The position numbers were made by a program, and so were the translations under genes. DNA of 64,000 nucleotides from Micromonospora gifhornensis (GTDB taxonomy: Bacteria; Actinomycetota; Actinomycetes; Mycobacteriales; Micromonosporaceae): NCBI RefSeq assembly GCF_016863515.1, contig NZ_BOPA01000008.1, forward strand, positions 1 to 64,000, read 5' to 3'. The notes under the pieces were generated by a model. That model searched no databases, had not been told where the DNA came from, and saw only the letters and a list, made by a program, of their open reading frames with translations. This document shows positions 9,438 through 18,308 of the stretch, piece after piece (position 1 is the first letter of the stretch; each line of letters opens with the position of its first letter).

Positions 9438-9796
9438 GTCAGCCCCATCGGTCTCGGGCCGGTCAGGGGTCACCGGCCGCTCTGCCCACGGTTATCCCAC
9501 AGTCAAGCGACGAATGGCAAGTGCAATCGGTTGGCCAAGCGGCCCATGGCGACGGATTCAGCAAGTCCGGACCTTGCAGGCAACGGAATCCGTATTCGAG
9601 TGTGACGCATGTCGGCTCCGGGGCCGCTGGTGGGGCCGGGCCGGGTGGGGGCATGTCGGGGGCGATTGGGGGGCGTTTCGGGGACGTTTGAAGTGTGCGA
9701 AACAGTCCTTACGCGACACGCCGGGAGCGGGCGGACAGGGCCACGCAGGGTGGCTAGCGTGCTGCGCAACGTCATGGGCGGGGTGGAGGTCGGGAA
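9438..9796. promoter_or_regulatory. divergent control region with shared GGCAACGGAATCC motif
   Basis: Gap between the aminotransferase operon (leftward) and the XRE/DUF397 pair (rightward). At 9579-9591 it holds GGCAACGGAATCC, found again exactly upstream of potD. It also has ATGGCA at 9514-9519, whose complement TGCCAT recurs in the lrp/potD and gabT/ALDH control regions. These are candidate sites for the locus regulator. No other coding sequence is seen. Confidence 0.45.
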
Positions 9797-10567
9797 GTGA
9801 ACGAGGTGCTGCGGCTGGCGATGGCGAACAAGGGGGAGACGGCTGAGTCGTTGGCCGGGAAGGTTGGCGTCGACCCGAAGACGGCGGGTCGGTGGATCGC
9901 GGACGGGCGGGTTCCGCATCCTCGGACCAGGGTCGCGGTGGCCACGGTGCTCGGGCGGCAGGCCGAGGAGCTGTGGCCCGAGCCGTTTCGCCGCCGCGAT
10001 CTGCCGTGGTTCCGGGAGTGGGCGGATCTGGAGCAGAAGGCCAGCTCACTCCGATCATATGAGCCGCTGTTGGTGCCGGGGTTGCTGCAGACCGAGGCGT
10101 ACGCCCGGGGGGTGCTGGCCACCGGCGGCCTGATGTCGCCGACGGAGGTCGAGGAGATCGTTGCGGGGCGGATGGCGCGGCAGCGGGTGTTGGAGCGGGA
10201 GAGTCCGCTTCAACTGGTGGCGGTGATCGACGAGGTGGTGCTGCGTCGGCAGGTGGGCGGCGATCGGGCGGTGATGGCCGGGCAACTCGGCCACCTGGCG
10301 GAGTTGAGCGATCGGGAGCACGTGCAGGTACGGGTGATTCCGGCGGAGAACCCGTGGCACACCGGGCTGGCCGGGCCGTTCGTGCTGGCCCGCACACCGG
10401 ACGGCGGCGAGGCGGCCTATCTGGACAATCAGCTGCGCGGTCAGGTGGTGACCGAGCGTGCCGACCTTGCTAGCCTGAGCGCGAGATGGGAGAGCGTCAC
10501 CGGTGAGGCGCTGCCCCGTCGCCAGTCCATCGAGCTGATCAGGGAAGTGGCGACGACATGGAGATGA
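9797..10567 (+). CDS. XRE-family regulator with DUF5753 domain (WhiJ-like)
   Basis: A 256-residue protein with an N-terminal helix-turn-helix (residues ~1-55, AESLAGKVGVDPKTAGRWI) and a DUF5753 ligand/effector domain (about 75-250: EPLLVPGLLQTEAYAR, VIDEVVLRR, VRVIPAENPWHTGLAGPFVL). The 3' end overlaps the next gene, a DUF397 protein, by 10 bp. This two-gene arrangement is the hallmark of the WhiJ/AbaA-like paralogous families expanded in filamentous actinomycetes, where the pair acts in developmental or antibiotic regulation and has also been proposed to act as an antitoxin-toxin pair. It is embedded between polyamine genes and is probably not part of that pathway. Confidence 0.9.
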   Translation: MNEVLRLAMANKGETAESLAGKVGVDPKTAGRWIADGRVPHPRTRVAVATVLGRQAEELWPEPFRRRDLPWFREWADLEQKASSLRSYEPLLVPGLLQTEAYARGVLATGGLMSPTEVEEIVAGRMARQRVLERESPLQLVAVIDEVVLRRQVGGDRAVMAGQLGHLAELSDREHVQVRVIPAENPWHTGLAGPFVLARTPDGGEAAYLDNQLRGQVVTERADLASLSARWESVTGEALPRRQSIELIREVATTWR

Positions 10568-10755
10568 CCGGCGCCCGTTGGCGCACCGCCACCCGCAGCA
10601 GCAACAACGGCGGCAACTGTGTCGAGGTGGCCGACAACCTGCCCGGCCGGATCCTGGTGCGCGACAGCAAGGACCGGGCCGGCGGCGTGCTGACCTTCGC
10701 TCCTGACGCCTGGCGCGCCTTCGTCGCCGCCACCGGGCGCCGACCCGGCCGCTGA
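10558..10755 (+). CDS. DUF397 protein (partner of XRE/DUF5753 regulator)
   Basis: A 65-residue DUF397 domain: WRTATRSSNNGGNCVEVADN, then ILVRDSKDRAGGVLTF and AWRAFV, all family-typical. Its ATG lies inside the upstream regulator's 3' end, so the two are translationally coupled. In WhiJ-like systems the small DUF397 protein binds the XRE partner; it has been proposed to be the toxin-like member. The following 120 bp up to the Lrp gene are GC-only low-complexity sequence (GGCCAGCCCGGCC-type repeats) without a gene. Confidence 0.92.
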   Translation: MEMTGARWRTATRSSNNGGNCVEVADNLPGRILVRDSKDRAGGVLTFAPDAWRAFVAATGRRPGR

Positions 10756-10875
10756 CTGTCGCGGTTCGCCACGTCGATCAAGCACAAGCCGGTTGGCGGG
10801 CCAGCCCGGCCCAGCCCGGCCGGGCCGAGGCGGGCAGGGCAGGCGGGCCGGGTCCAAGCGGGCAGGGCGGGTGGG

Positions 10876-11400
10876 TCAGGCGGTGCCCCAGGTGTAGGTC
10901 TGCTTGCGGAGCTTGAGGTAGACGAACGCCTCGGTGGAGACGACGCCGGTGACGGCGCGCAGGCGTTGCAGGATCTCCAGCAGGTGCTCGTCGTTGCGGC
11001 AGACCACCTCGGCCAGCAGGTCGAACGAGCCGGCGGTGATCACCACGTAGTCGACCTCGTCGAACTCGGCGATCCGGTCGGCGACGGACTCCAGGTCACC
11101 ATCGGTACGAAGGCCGATCATGGCTTGTCGGGGGAAGCCGAGTTGGAGCGGGTCGGTCACCGCGACGATCTGCATCACCCCGGCGTCGAGCAGGCGCTGC
11201 ACCCGCTGGCGTACGGCTGCCTCGGAGAGCCCGACCGCCTTGCCGATGGTGGCGTACGGTCGGCGTCCGTCCTGCTGCAACTGCTCGATGATCTGCTTGG
11301 CCACGTCGTCGAGCAGGGCGTGGCTCGCGCCCTCGCGCACACTGACCCGGCGGCCCCCGTTGCCGTTGCCGTTGCCGTTGTCGTGCTGCCGGTTCGTCAT
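10876..11400 (-). CDS. Lrp/AsnC-family transcriptional regulator
   Basis: A 174-residue regulator: an N-terminal tail with an NGNGNGNGG run encoded by a GTTGCC microsatellite, a winged HTH (residues ~30-80: DGRRPYATIGKAVGLSEAAVRQRVQRLLDAG) and a C-terminal RAM ligand domain (about 95-165: MIGLRTDGDLESVADRIAEF, YVVITAGSFDLLAEVVC). It is divergent from potD, the first gene of the polyamine import operon, which makes it the likely local regulator responding to an amino acid or amine. It is convergent with the DUF397 gene. Confidence 0.93.
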   Translation of the reverse strand: MTNRQHDNGNGNGNGGRRVSVREGASHALLDDVAKQIIEQLQQDGRRPYATIGKAVGLSEAAVRQRVQRLLDAGVMQIVAVTDPLQLGFPRQAMIGLRTDGDLESVADRIAEFDEVDYVVITAGSFDLLAEVVCRNDEHLLEILQRLRAVTGVVSTEAFVYLKLRKQTYTWGTA

Positions 11401-11602
11401 CGACCGCTCCCCATGTCCGTCACCGGGATGAGCCTAATGCCATCGGAGAGTTTGGCGTAATTCGTCGTCGGAAGCTAATGCGGCAACGGAATCCCTTGTA
11501 CGAGAGGGTTGCTCATGTCAGGATCAGTCGTCCATCGCCATTGATCCTCCCGTTGGCGCGCCACCCCCGTCTCGCCGCCGACCGATCAATAGGAGTCGTC
11601 AT
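11401..11602. promoter_or_regulatory. lrp/potD divergent control region
   Basis: A 202-bp gap between the divergent Lrp gene and potD. GGCAACGGAATCC occurs at 11482-11494, identical to the copy before the aminotransferase operon, and in both copies CGAG follows 8-10 bases later. TGCCAT is at 11438-11443. Candidate operators for the Lrp protein; the assignment is inferred from position and repetition only. Confidence 0.5.
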
Positions 11603-12787
11603 ATGCGTAGTGCCTTCCGGCCCCTCACCCGGCGTGGTCTGCTCACTGGCACCCTCGGTTCGGCTGCACTGCTCGCTGCGGGTGGAACCCTCGCCGGCTG
11701 TGGCACCCCGGCCGCCCAACAGACCGAAGAGGGCTGCGTCAGCGAGGACCTTTCCGGTACGGAGAAGAAGCTCGCCTTCTCCAACTGGCCGCAGTACATG
11801 GACGTCGACGACGACGACAACGCCAAGCGACCCTCGTTGGACGGATTCGTCAGCAAGACCGGCATTCAGGTGGCCTACACCGAGGACGTCAACGACAACA
11901 ACGAGTTCTTCGGCAAGGTGCAGAACCAGCTTGCGGCGTGCCAGGGCACCGGGCGGGACATCATGGTGCTCACCGACTGGATGGCCGCCCGGATGATCCG
12001 GCTGGGCTGGATCCAGAAGCTGGACAAGGCGAACCTGCCGAACGTCGAGGCGAACCTGCTGCCGTCGCTGCGCAACCGCCCCTTCGACGTGGACAACCAC
12101 CTCGCCGTACCGTGGCAGTCCGGTCTGGCCGGGCTGGCCTACAACGGCCGGGTCACCGGCGAACTCCGTACGCTCGACGAACTGCTCACCCGCCCGGATC
12201 TCAAGGGCAAGGTGACCGCGTTGACCGAAATGCGTGACACCATGGGGCTGCTGTTGATGTCCAACGGGCACAACCCGTCCGACTTCACCAGCAGCCAGTT
12301 CGACGACGCGCTCAACAAGCTCAAGCGGGCCGTCGACTCCGGGCACATCCGCCGGTTCACCGGCAACGACTACGCGCCCGACCTGGCCAAGGGGGACATC
12401 GCGGCGTGCATCGGCTGGTCCGGTGACATCATCCAACTCGGCTTCGACGACGAGCAGATCAAGTTCGTGGTGCCCGAGTCCGGGGTGATGCTCTGGTCGG
12501 ACAACATGCTCGTGCCGAACAAGGCGACCCACAAGGCGAACGCCGAAGCGCTGATCAACTACTACTACGACCCTGCGGTCGCCGCCCAACTCGCCGCCTA
12601 CGTCAACTACATCTGCCCGGTACAGGGCGCGCAGGCGGAGATGGAGAAGATCGACCCGGAGCTGGCCTCGAACCCGCTGATCTTCCCCGACGAGGCCATC
12701 CTCTCCAAGGCGCGGGTCTTCATGGCGTTGGACGAGAAGCAGGAGCGCGAGTACGAGACCAAGTTCCAGCAGGTTATCGGAGCGTGA
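11603..12787 (+). CDS. potD: polyamine ABC transporter substrate-binding lipoprotein (PotD/PotF-like)
   Basis: A 394-residue extracytoplasmic binding protein. The N-terminus has a twin-arginine-type signal (LTRRGLLTG, hydrophobic core) ending in a lipobox, TLAGCG, so it should be Tat-exported and lipid-anchored. The mature part has features of spermidine/putrescine binding proteins: LAFSNWPQYMDVD near the start, DNHLAVPWQSGLAGLAYNG, and ACIGWSGDIIQL. It leads an operon whose following genes overlap by 4 bp each and encode the ATPase and two permeases. Putrescine or spermidine is the likely ligand, given the flanking agmatinase and GABA genes. Confidence 0.9.
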   Translation: MRSAFRPLTRRGLLTGTLGSAALLAAGGTLAGCGTPAAQQTEEGCVSEDLSGTEKKLAFSNWPQYMDVDDDDNAKRPSLDGFVSKTGIQVAYTEDVNDNNEFFGKVQNQLAACQGTGRDIMVLTDWMAARMIRLGWIQKLDKANLPNVEANLLPSLRNRPFDVDNHLAVPWQSGLAGLAYNGRVTGELRTLDELLTRPDLKGKVTALTEMRDTMGLLLMSNGHNPSDFTSSQFDDALNKLKRAVDSGHIRRFTGNDYAPDLAKGDIAACIGWSGDIIQLGFDDEQIKFVVPESGVMLWSDNMLVPNKATHKANAEALINYYYDPAVAAQLAAYVNYICPVQGAQAEMEKIDPELASNPLIFPDEAILSKARVFMALDEKQEREYETKFQQVIGA

Positions 12788-13941
12788 CGATGGCGCAGGA
12801 GACACCGGCGGGCGACCTGCGCCTGGCCAACCTCACCAAGACGTTCGGCCCGTTCACCGCCGTCGACGATCTCAGCCTGACGATCGCCCAGGGCTCGTTC
12901 TTCGCCCTGCTCGGTGCCTCCGGCTGCGGCAAGACGACCACGTTGCGGATGATCGCCGGGCTGGAGGAGCCGACCAGCGGGCAGGTGCTGCTCGGTGACC
13001 GGGACATCGCCGGGCTGCGCCCGTACAAACGGCCGGTCAACACGGTGTTCCAGAGCTACGCCCTCTTCCCGCACCTGGACATCTTCGAGAACGTGGCCTT
13101 CGGGCTGCGGCGACGCGGCATCCGGTCGGTGGACAGCCAGGTGCGCGAGATGCTGTCGCTCGTGCAACTCGACGGCTACGAGCGACGCCGACCGACCCAG
13201 CTCTCCGGCGGGCAGCAGCAGCGGGTCGCGTTGGCCCGGGCGCTGATCAACCACCCGCAGGTGCTGCTGCTCGACGAGCCGCTGGGCGCGCTGGATCTCA
13301 AACTGCGTCGCCAGATGCAGATCGAACTCAAGCGGATCCAGACCGAGGTCGGCATCACCTTCGTGCACGTCACCCACGACCAGGAGGAGGCCATGACGAT
13401 GGCCGACACGGTCGCGGTGATGAACGCCGGACGGATCGAGCAACTCGGCGCACCAGCCGACATCTACGAGTTCCCGGCCACCGCCTTCGTGGCCAACTTC
13501 CTCGGCCAGTCCAACCTGATCGCCGGTGAGGTCTCCGGCAGCAACGGCGACGACACCCTGGTCACCGCGCGGGGGGCGCGGTTCTCCGTGCCGTCGGCCC
13601 GGGCCCGCGCCGACGAAGGCCCGGTCTACCTCGGCGTACGCCCGGAGAAGCTGCACCTGGCCGGTGCCGCCGTGCAGGTGCCCGCCGGCAGTCAGCATCT
13701 CGAAGGGACCATCTCCGACGCCTCGTACGTCGGGGTGAGCACTCAGTATCTGCTGCGCACCAGTTGGGGCACGGAGCTGAGCGTCTTCGTCGCCAACAGC
13801 GGGACGCAGCAGCGCTTCGCCGTCGGGGAGCGGGCCGTGGCGTACTGGGACCCCCGGCACGCCTTCCTGCTCGGCCGTCGCGCCGACGAGGACGACCGCA
13901 CCACACCGGTGCTCGACCAGCCGGTGGGCGCTTCCTCATGA
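12784..13941 (+). CDS. potA: polyamine ABC transporter ATP-binding protein PotA
   Basis: A 385-residue ATPase with Walker [10 protein letters not shown] (~42-50), Q-loop [14 protein letters not shown] signature [15 protein letters not shown], Walker [13 protein letters not shown] and the H-loop THDQEEA, followed by a TOBE regulatory domain (~290-365), as in PotA. A GTG overlapping the potD stop is taken as start; an ATG two codons later (12790) is equally possible. It energises the PotBC channel for polyamine uptake. Confidence 0.94.
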   Translation: MTMAQETPAGDLRLANLTKTFGPFTAVDDLSLTIAQGSFFALLGASGCGKTTTLRMIAGLEEPTSGQVLLGDRDIAGLRPYKRPVNTVFQSYALFPHLDIFENVAFGLRRRGIRSVDSQVREMLSLVQLDGYERRRPTQLSGGQQQRVALARALINHPQVLLLDEPLGALDLKLRRQMQIELKRIQTEVGITFVHVTHDQEEAMTMADTVAVMNAGRIEQLGAPADIYEFPATAFVANFLGQSNLIAGEVSGSNGDDTLVTARGARFSVPSARARADEGPVYLGVRPEKLHLAGAAVQVPAGSQHLEGTISDASYVGVSTQYLLRTSWGTELSVFVANSGTQQRFAVGERAVAYWDPRHAFLLGRRADEDDRTTPVLDQPVGASS

Positions 13942-14852
13942 GCATCCTGGCGCACGTACCCGCCGGATCCGGTCAGCCGGCGTCGCCGCCGCAGACTGCC
14001 CGATCGGCGCGGTACCGGTTCCTGCCGTACCTGCTGTTGTTGCCCGGCGCGGCCTGGCTGTTGCTGTTCTTCGCCGTGCCGCTCGTGCAGCTCGCCTCGG
14101 CCAGCCTCTACGACCCGGAGGGCTCACTCTCCACCGGGTACGCGCTGACCTGGGCGTTCGGCAACTATCCGACCGCGCTGCAGCAGTACTGGCCGCAGTT
14201 CAGCCGGTCGTTCCTGTACGCCGGCATGGCGCTGGTGCTGGCGCTGCTGATGGGCTACCCGCTGGCGTACGCGATCGCGCAGAAGGCCGGCCGCTGGAAG
14301 AACCTGCTGCTGGTCTGCGTGGTGGCCCCCATGTTCACCAGCTTCCTGGTGCGCACGCTGGCCTGGAAGACCATCCTGTCGGACAACGGCTGGCTTGTCG
14401 GACTGCTGCGCGACGTGCACCTGCTCGGCCCGGACGGGCGGCTGCTGGCCACCCCGATCGCCGTGGTGCTCGGCCTGACGTACAACTTCCTGCCGTTTCT
14501 GGTGCTGCCGCTGTACGCGAGCCTGGAGCGGCTCGACTACCGGCTGCTGGAGGCCGCCAGCGACCTGTACGCCAGCCCGCTGAAGACCTTCCGCCGGGTC
14601 ACCCTGCCGCTGTCGATGCCCGGTCTGATCGCCGGCACCCTGCTGTTCTTCATCCCGGCGACAGGTGACTACATCAACGCCGAACTGCTGGGCACCCCGA
14701 ACCAGTACATGATCGGCAACGTCATCGACTCGGCCTTCCTGGTCCGGCTGGACTACCCGCAGGGCGCGGCCCTGTCGTTCCTGCTGATGTCGGCGATCCT
14801 CGCGGTGGTCTTCGTCTACCTCCGCCGGGCCGGTACGGAGGATGTCCTATGA
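13938..14852 (+). CDS. potB: polyamine ABC transporter permease PotB
   Basis: A 304-residue inner-membrane permease with six predicted membrane segments starting at FLPYLLLLPGAAWLLLFFAVPL. The EAA loop that contacts PotA is EAASDLYASPLKTFRRVTLPLSMPG. The ATG overlaps the potA stop (ATGA), excluding the longer upstream frame. SFLVRTLAWKTIL and the GDYINAELLG segment are typical of PotB/PotH. Confidence 0.94.
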   Translation: MSILAHVPAGSGQPASPPQTARSARYRFLPYLLLLPGAAWLLLFFAVPLVQLASASLYDPEGSLSTGYALTWAFGNYPTALQQYWPQFSRSFLYAGMALVLALLMGYPLAYAIAQKAGRWKNLLLVCVVAPMFTSFLVRTLAWKTILSDNGWLVGLLRDVHLLGPDGRLLATPIAVVLGLTYNFLPFLVLPLYASLERLDYRLLEAASDLYASPLKTFRRVTLPLSMPGLIAGTLLFFIPATGDYINAELLGTPNQYMIGNVIDSAFLVRLDYPQGAALSFLLMSAILAVVFVYLRRAGTEDVL

Positions 14853-15691
14853 GCCGCGTGTCCCGATGGCTTGCCCAGCACTGGGTGATGGGGGTCGCGC
14901 TGCTGGTGCTCGGCTACCTGTTCCTGCCGATCGCCGTGGTCGCCGCGCTGTCGTTCAACCGCCCGTCGAGCCGGCTGTCGTACGACTTCAACGAGTTCAC
15001 CCTCGACAACTGGCGTAACCCGTGCGCCACCTCCGACATGTGCGACGCGGTGCTGCGCAGCGCGCAGATCGGCTTCCTCGCCACCGTGGCCGCCACCGCG
15101 CTCGGCACGCTTATGGCGTTCGCGCTGGTCCGACACCGGTTCCGGGGCCGCTCCGGGCTCAACGTGCTGATCTTCCTGCCGATGGCCACCCCGGAACTGG
15201 TGATGGGCACCTCGCTGCTCGCCCTGTTCGTCGCCGGTGGGGTGCCGCTGGGCTTCTGGACCATCGTCATCGCGCACGTCATGTTCTGCCTGTCGTTCGT
15301 GGTGGTGACGGTCAAGGCGCGGCTGGCCGGGATGGACCGGCGGCTGGAGGAGGCCGCGATGGACCTGTACGCCAGCGAGTGGCAGACGTTCCGCCGGATC
15401 ACCCTGCCGCTGGTGCTGCCCGGCATCGTCGCCGCCGCCCTGCTGGCCTTCTCGTTGAGCTTCGACGACTTCATCATCACGAACTTCAACTCCGGCACCA
15501 CCGTCACGTTCCCGATGTACGTCTGGGGTGCCGCCCAGCGGGGCATCCCACCGCAGGTGAACGTCATCGGTACGGCCATGTTCGCGATCGCGTTGCTGCT
15601 GGTGCTGGCCACCATGCTGCGGGGGCGGCGGGCCCGCCGGTCGGCGATCACGGCGGCCGTACCGGCACCCCGGGCGGCCAGCCGGTCATGA
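14849..15691 (+). CDS. potC: polyamine ABC transporter permease PotC
   Basis: A 280-residue permease pairing with PotB: six membrane segments, the EAA loop EEAAMDLYASEWQTFRRITLPLVLPG, and the characteristic LSFDDFIITNFNSG of PotC/PotI. It starts at an ATG overlapping the potB stop by 4 bp, and its own stop overlaps the next gene's ATG, so oxidoreductase, dehydrogenase and agmatinase genes are co-translated with the importer. Confidence 0.94.
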   Translation: MSRVSRWLAQHWVMGVALLVLGYLFLPIAVVAALSFNRPSSRLSYDFNEFTLDNWRNPCATSDMCDAVLRSAQIGFLATVAATALGTLMAFALVRHRFRGRSGLNVLIFLPMATPELVMGTSLLALFVAGGVPLGFWTIVIAHVMFCLSFVVVTVKARLAGMDRRLEEAAMDLYASEWQTFRRITLPLVLPGIVAAALLAFSLSFDDFIITNFNSGTTVTFPMYVWGAAQRGIPPQVNVIGTAMFAIALLLVLATMLRGRRARRSAITAAVPAPRAASRS

Positions 15692-17106
15692 ACCTGCCGC
15701 CGCCCGGCCGCGCCCTCACCGACGCGGTACGCGCACCGTACTGGCTCGACCGGCCGGAACGCCCCGATCCGGTCCCGCCGCTGGCCGGGCCGACCAGCGC
15801 CGACCTGCTGGTGATCGGTGGCGGGTACGGCGGGTTGTGGGCCGCCCTGCTGGCCAAGCAGGCCGACCCGGGACGGGACGTGCTGCTTGTGGAGGCGGGC
15901 ACCTGCGGCTGGGCGGCCTCTGGACGCAACGGCGGGTTCTGCGCCGCCTCGCTGACCCACGGGCTGGCCAACGGGGTGCAACGCTTCCCCGACGAGATCG
16001 ACGAGTTGGAGCGGCTCGGCCGGGAGAACCTGGACGCCATCGCGGCGACCGTGGCCGCGTACGGCATCGACTGCGACTTCGAACGCACCGGCGAGTTGGC
16101 GGTGGCGGTCGAGCCGTACCAGCTCGACGGGTTGGCCGAGGACGTCGCGCTGGCCCGCCGGTACGGCCACGACGTCAGCCTGCTCGACGCCGACGAGGTA
16201 CGGGCCGAGGTGGACTCACCGACGTACCTCGGCGGATTGTGGGACCGCGACCGGGTGGCGATGCTCGACCCCGCGCGACTGGCCTGGGGGCTGCGGCGGA
16301 CCTGCCTCGACCTCGGTGTACGCATCCACGAGCGCACCCGGGTGACCGGGCTGCGCCGGGCCGGTGCGGCGCTGCTCGCCGAGACCACAGGCACCGACGA
16401 CGTGCCCGGGGCGGTACGCGCCGACCGGGTGGTGCTGGCCACCAACGCGTTCCCGCCGCTGCTGCGTCGACTGCGCGCCTGGGTGGTGCCGGTGTACGAC
16501 TACGCGCTGATGACCGAACCGTTGACGCCCGCGCAGCGCGACGCCATCGGCTGGCGCAACCGGCAGGGGTTGGCGGACACCGGCAACCAGTTCCACTACT
16601 ACCGGATCACCGGCGACGGTCGGATCCTGTTCGGCGGCTACGACGCGGTCTACCACTACGGCAACCGGGTGGCCCCCGCCCTGGAACAGCGTGACGCCAC
16701 CTTCACCGCCCTGGCCACGCACTTCTTCACCACCTTTCCGCAACTGGCCGACGTGCGGTTCAGCCACCGGTGGGGCGGGGTGATCGACACCTGCACCCGG
16801 TTCTGCGCGTTCTTCGGCACCGCGTACGACGGGCGACTGGCGTACGCGGGCGGCTACACCGGGCTGGGGGTCGGGGCGACCCGGTTCGGTGCCCGCGTGC
16901 TGCTCGACCTGGTCGCCGGGGCGGACACCCCGCTGACCCGGCTCGCCCTGGTGCGGGACAAGCCGATGCCGTTTCTACCCGAACCGGCCCGCGCGGTCGG
17001 CATCGGGCTCACCCGCTGGTCCATGGCCCGCGCCGATGCGCATGAAGGGCGGCGCAACCTCTGGCTCCGTACGCTCGATCGGTTTGGTCTGGGGTTTGAT
17101 TCCTGA
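15688..17106 (+). CDS. second FAD-dependent amine oxidoreductase (PuuB/DAO family)
   Basis: A 472-residue paralogue of the DAO flavoprotein at 6.6-8.0 kb. FAD motif LLVIGGGYGGLWAALLAK (~40-57), then WAASGRNGGFCAASL; C-terminal WGGVIDTCTRFCAFFG and GGYTGLGVGATRFGARVLLDL. The true start is the ATG overlapping potC's stop; the much longer upstream frame is spurious. Co-transcribed with the importer, it probably oxidises an imported amine or its N-substituted derivative to an aldehyde. Two such enzymes in one locus suggest distinct substrates. Confidence 0.87.
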   Translation: MNLPPPGRALTDAVRAPYWLDRPERPDPVPPLAGPTSADLLVIGGGYGGLWAALLAKQADPGRDVLLVEAGTCGWAASGRNGGFCAASLTHGLANGVQRFPDEIDELERLGRENLDAIAATVAAYGIDCDFERTGELAVAVEPYQLDGLAEDVALARRYGHDVSLLDADEVRAEVDSPTYLGGLWDRDRVAMLDPARLAWGLRRTCLDLGVRIHERTRVTGLRRAGAALLAETTGTDDVPGAVRADRVVLATNAFPPLLRRLRAWVVPVYDYALMTEPLTPAQRDAIGWRNRQGLADTGNQFHYYRITGDGRILFGGYDAVYHYGNRVAPALEQRDATFTALATHFFTTFPQLADVRFSHRWGGVIDTCTRFCAFFGTAYDGRLAYAGGYTGLGVGATRFGARVLLDLVAGADTPLTRLALVRDKPMPFLPEPARAVGIGLTRWSMARADAHEGRRNLWLRTLDRFGLGFDS

Positions 17107-18308
17107 TGCGTGTCCTGCTTGTCGGCGCTGGTGGGGTCGGTGCCGCCGTGGTCGCCATCGCGGCGCGGCGCGCCTTCTTCGAGGCCATTGTGGTCGCCGA
17201 CCACGACCCCGCCCGCGCGGCGCGGGCGGTCGCCGGCCGCGACGCCCGCTTCGTCGCCACGACGCTTGACGCCGGCTCCGCCGAGGCGGTCGCCGCGGCC
17301 TGCCGCGAACATCGGATCACCCACGTGCTCAACGCGGTCGACCCGCGGTTCGTCATGCCGATCTTCGAGGGGGCGTACGCGGCCGGCGCCGACTACCTGG
17401 ACATGGCGATGTCGCTGTCGAAGCCGCACCCGATCCGGCCCTACCAGGAAACCGGCGTCAAGCTCGGCGACGAGCAGTTCGCGGTCGCGCAGCGCTGGGC
17501 CGACGCGGGCCGGCTGGCGCTGGGCGGCATCGGCGTGGAACCGGGCCTGTCCGACGTCTTCGCCCGCTACGCCGCCGACGAACTCTTCGCCGACATCGAC
17601 GAGATCGGGGTACGCGACGGAGCGAACCTGACAGTCGACGGCTACGACTTCGCGCCGTCATTCTCGATCTGGACCACCATCGAGGAATGCCTCAACCCGC
17701 CGGTGATCTGGGAGGACGGACGGGGCTGGTTCACCACCGAGCCGTTCAGCGAGCCCGAGGTGTTCCACTTCCCCGCAGGCATCGGGCCGGTCGAGTGCGT
17801 CAACGTGGAACACGAGGAGGTGCTGCTGATCCCGCGCTGGGTGCCGGCGAAGCGGGTCACCTTCAAGTACGGCCTCGGCGACGAGTTCATCGAGGTGCTC
17901 AAGACGCTGCACAAGCTCGGCCTTTCCGCGACCTCCCCGGTACAGGTGGGCGGGGTGTCGGTGTCGCCGCGCGACGTGGTGGCCGCCTGCCTGCCCGACC
18001 CGGCCACCCTCGGCGACCGGATGCGCGGCAGGACCTGCGCCGGCACCTGGGTACGCGGCACCGGCGTCGACGGCCGCCCCCGCGAGGTGTACCTCTACCA
18101 CGTGGTCGACAACGAGTGGTCGATGCGCGAGTACGGCCACCAGGCGGTGGTCTGGCAGACCGCCATCAACCCGGTCGTCGCCCTGGAACTGCTGGCCGGG
18201 GGCGTCTGGTCGGGTGTCGGCGTGCTCGGCCCCGAGGCGTTGCCCCCGAAACCCTTCCTCGACCTGCTCACCGATTACGGCTCACCCTGGGGCATGGAGG
18301 AACGATGA
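17106..18308 (+). CDS. saccharopine dehydrogenase-like oxidoreductase
   Basis: A 400-residue NAD(P)-dependent enzyme of the saccharopine dehydrogenase/carboxynorspermidine dehydrogenase family. N-terminal Rossmann motif VLLVGAGGVGAAVVAIAARR; catalytic-domain segments GADYLDMAMSL, LGGIGVEPGLSDVFARYAAD and LYHVVDNEWSMREYGHQAVVWQT. Its ATG overlaps the previous stop (TGATG), and its stop overlaps the agmatinase start. Between an amine oxidase and agmatinase it could act on an opine-like polyamine conjugate, in synthesis or breakdown; the exact reaction cannot be read from sequence. Confidence 0.82.
   Translation: MRVLLVGAGGVGAAVVAIAARRAFFEAIVVADHDPARAARAVAGRDARFVATTLDAGSAEAVAAACREHRITHVLNAVDPRFVMPIFEGAYAAGADYLDMAMSLSKPHPIRPYQETGVKLGDEQFAVAQRWADAGRLALGGIGVEPGLSDVFARYAADELFADIDEIGVRDGANLTVDGYDFAPSFSIWTTIEECLNPPVIWEDGRGWFTTEPFSEPEVFHFPAGIGPVECVNVEHEEVLLIPRWVPAKRVTFKYGLGDEFIEVLKTLHKLGLSATSPVQVGGVSVSPRDVVAACLPDPATLGDRMRGRTCAGTWVRGTGVDGRPREVYLYHVVDNEWSMREYGHQAVVWQTAINPVVALELLAGGVWSGVGVLGPEALPPKPFLDLLTDYGSPWGMEER

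Noticed and set aside
17687..18304. In-frame N-terminal extension of agmatinase
   Set aside because: The extension overlaps the dehydrogenase gene in another frame and reads as Arg/Gly-rich shadow; an ATG overlapping the preceding stop is the natural start.
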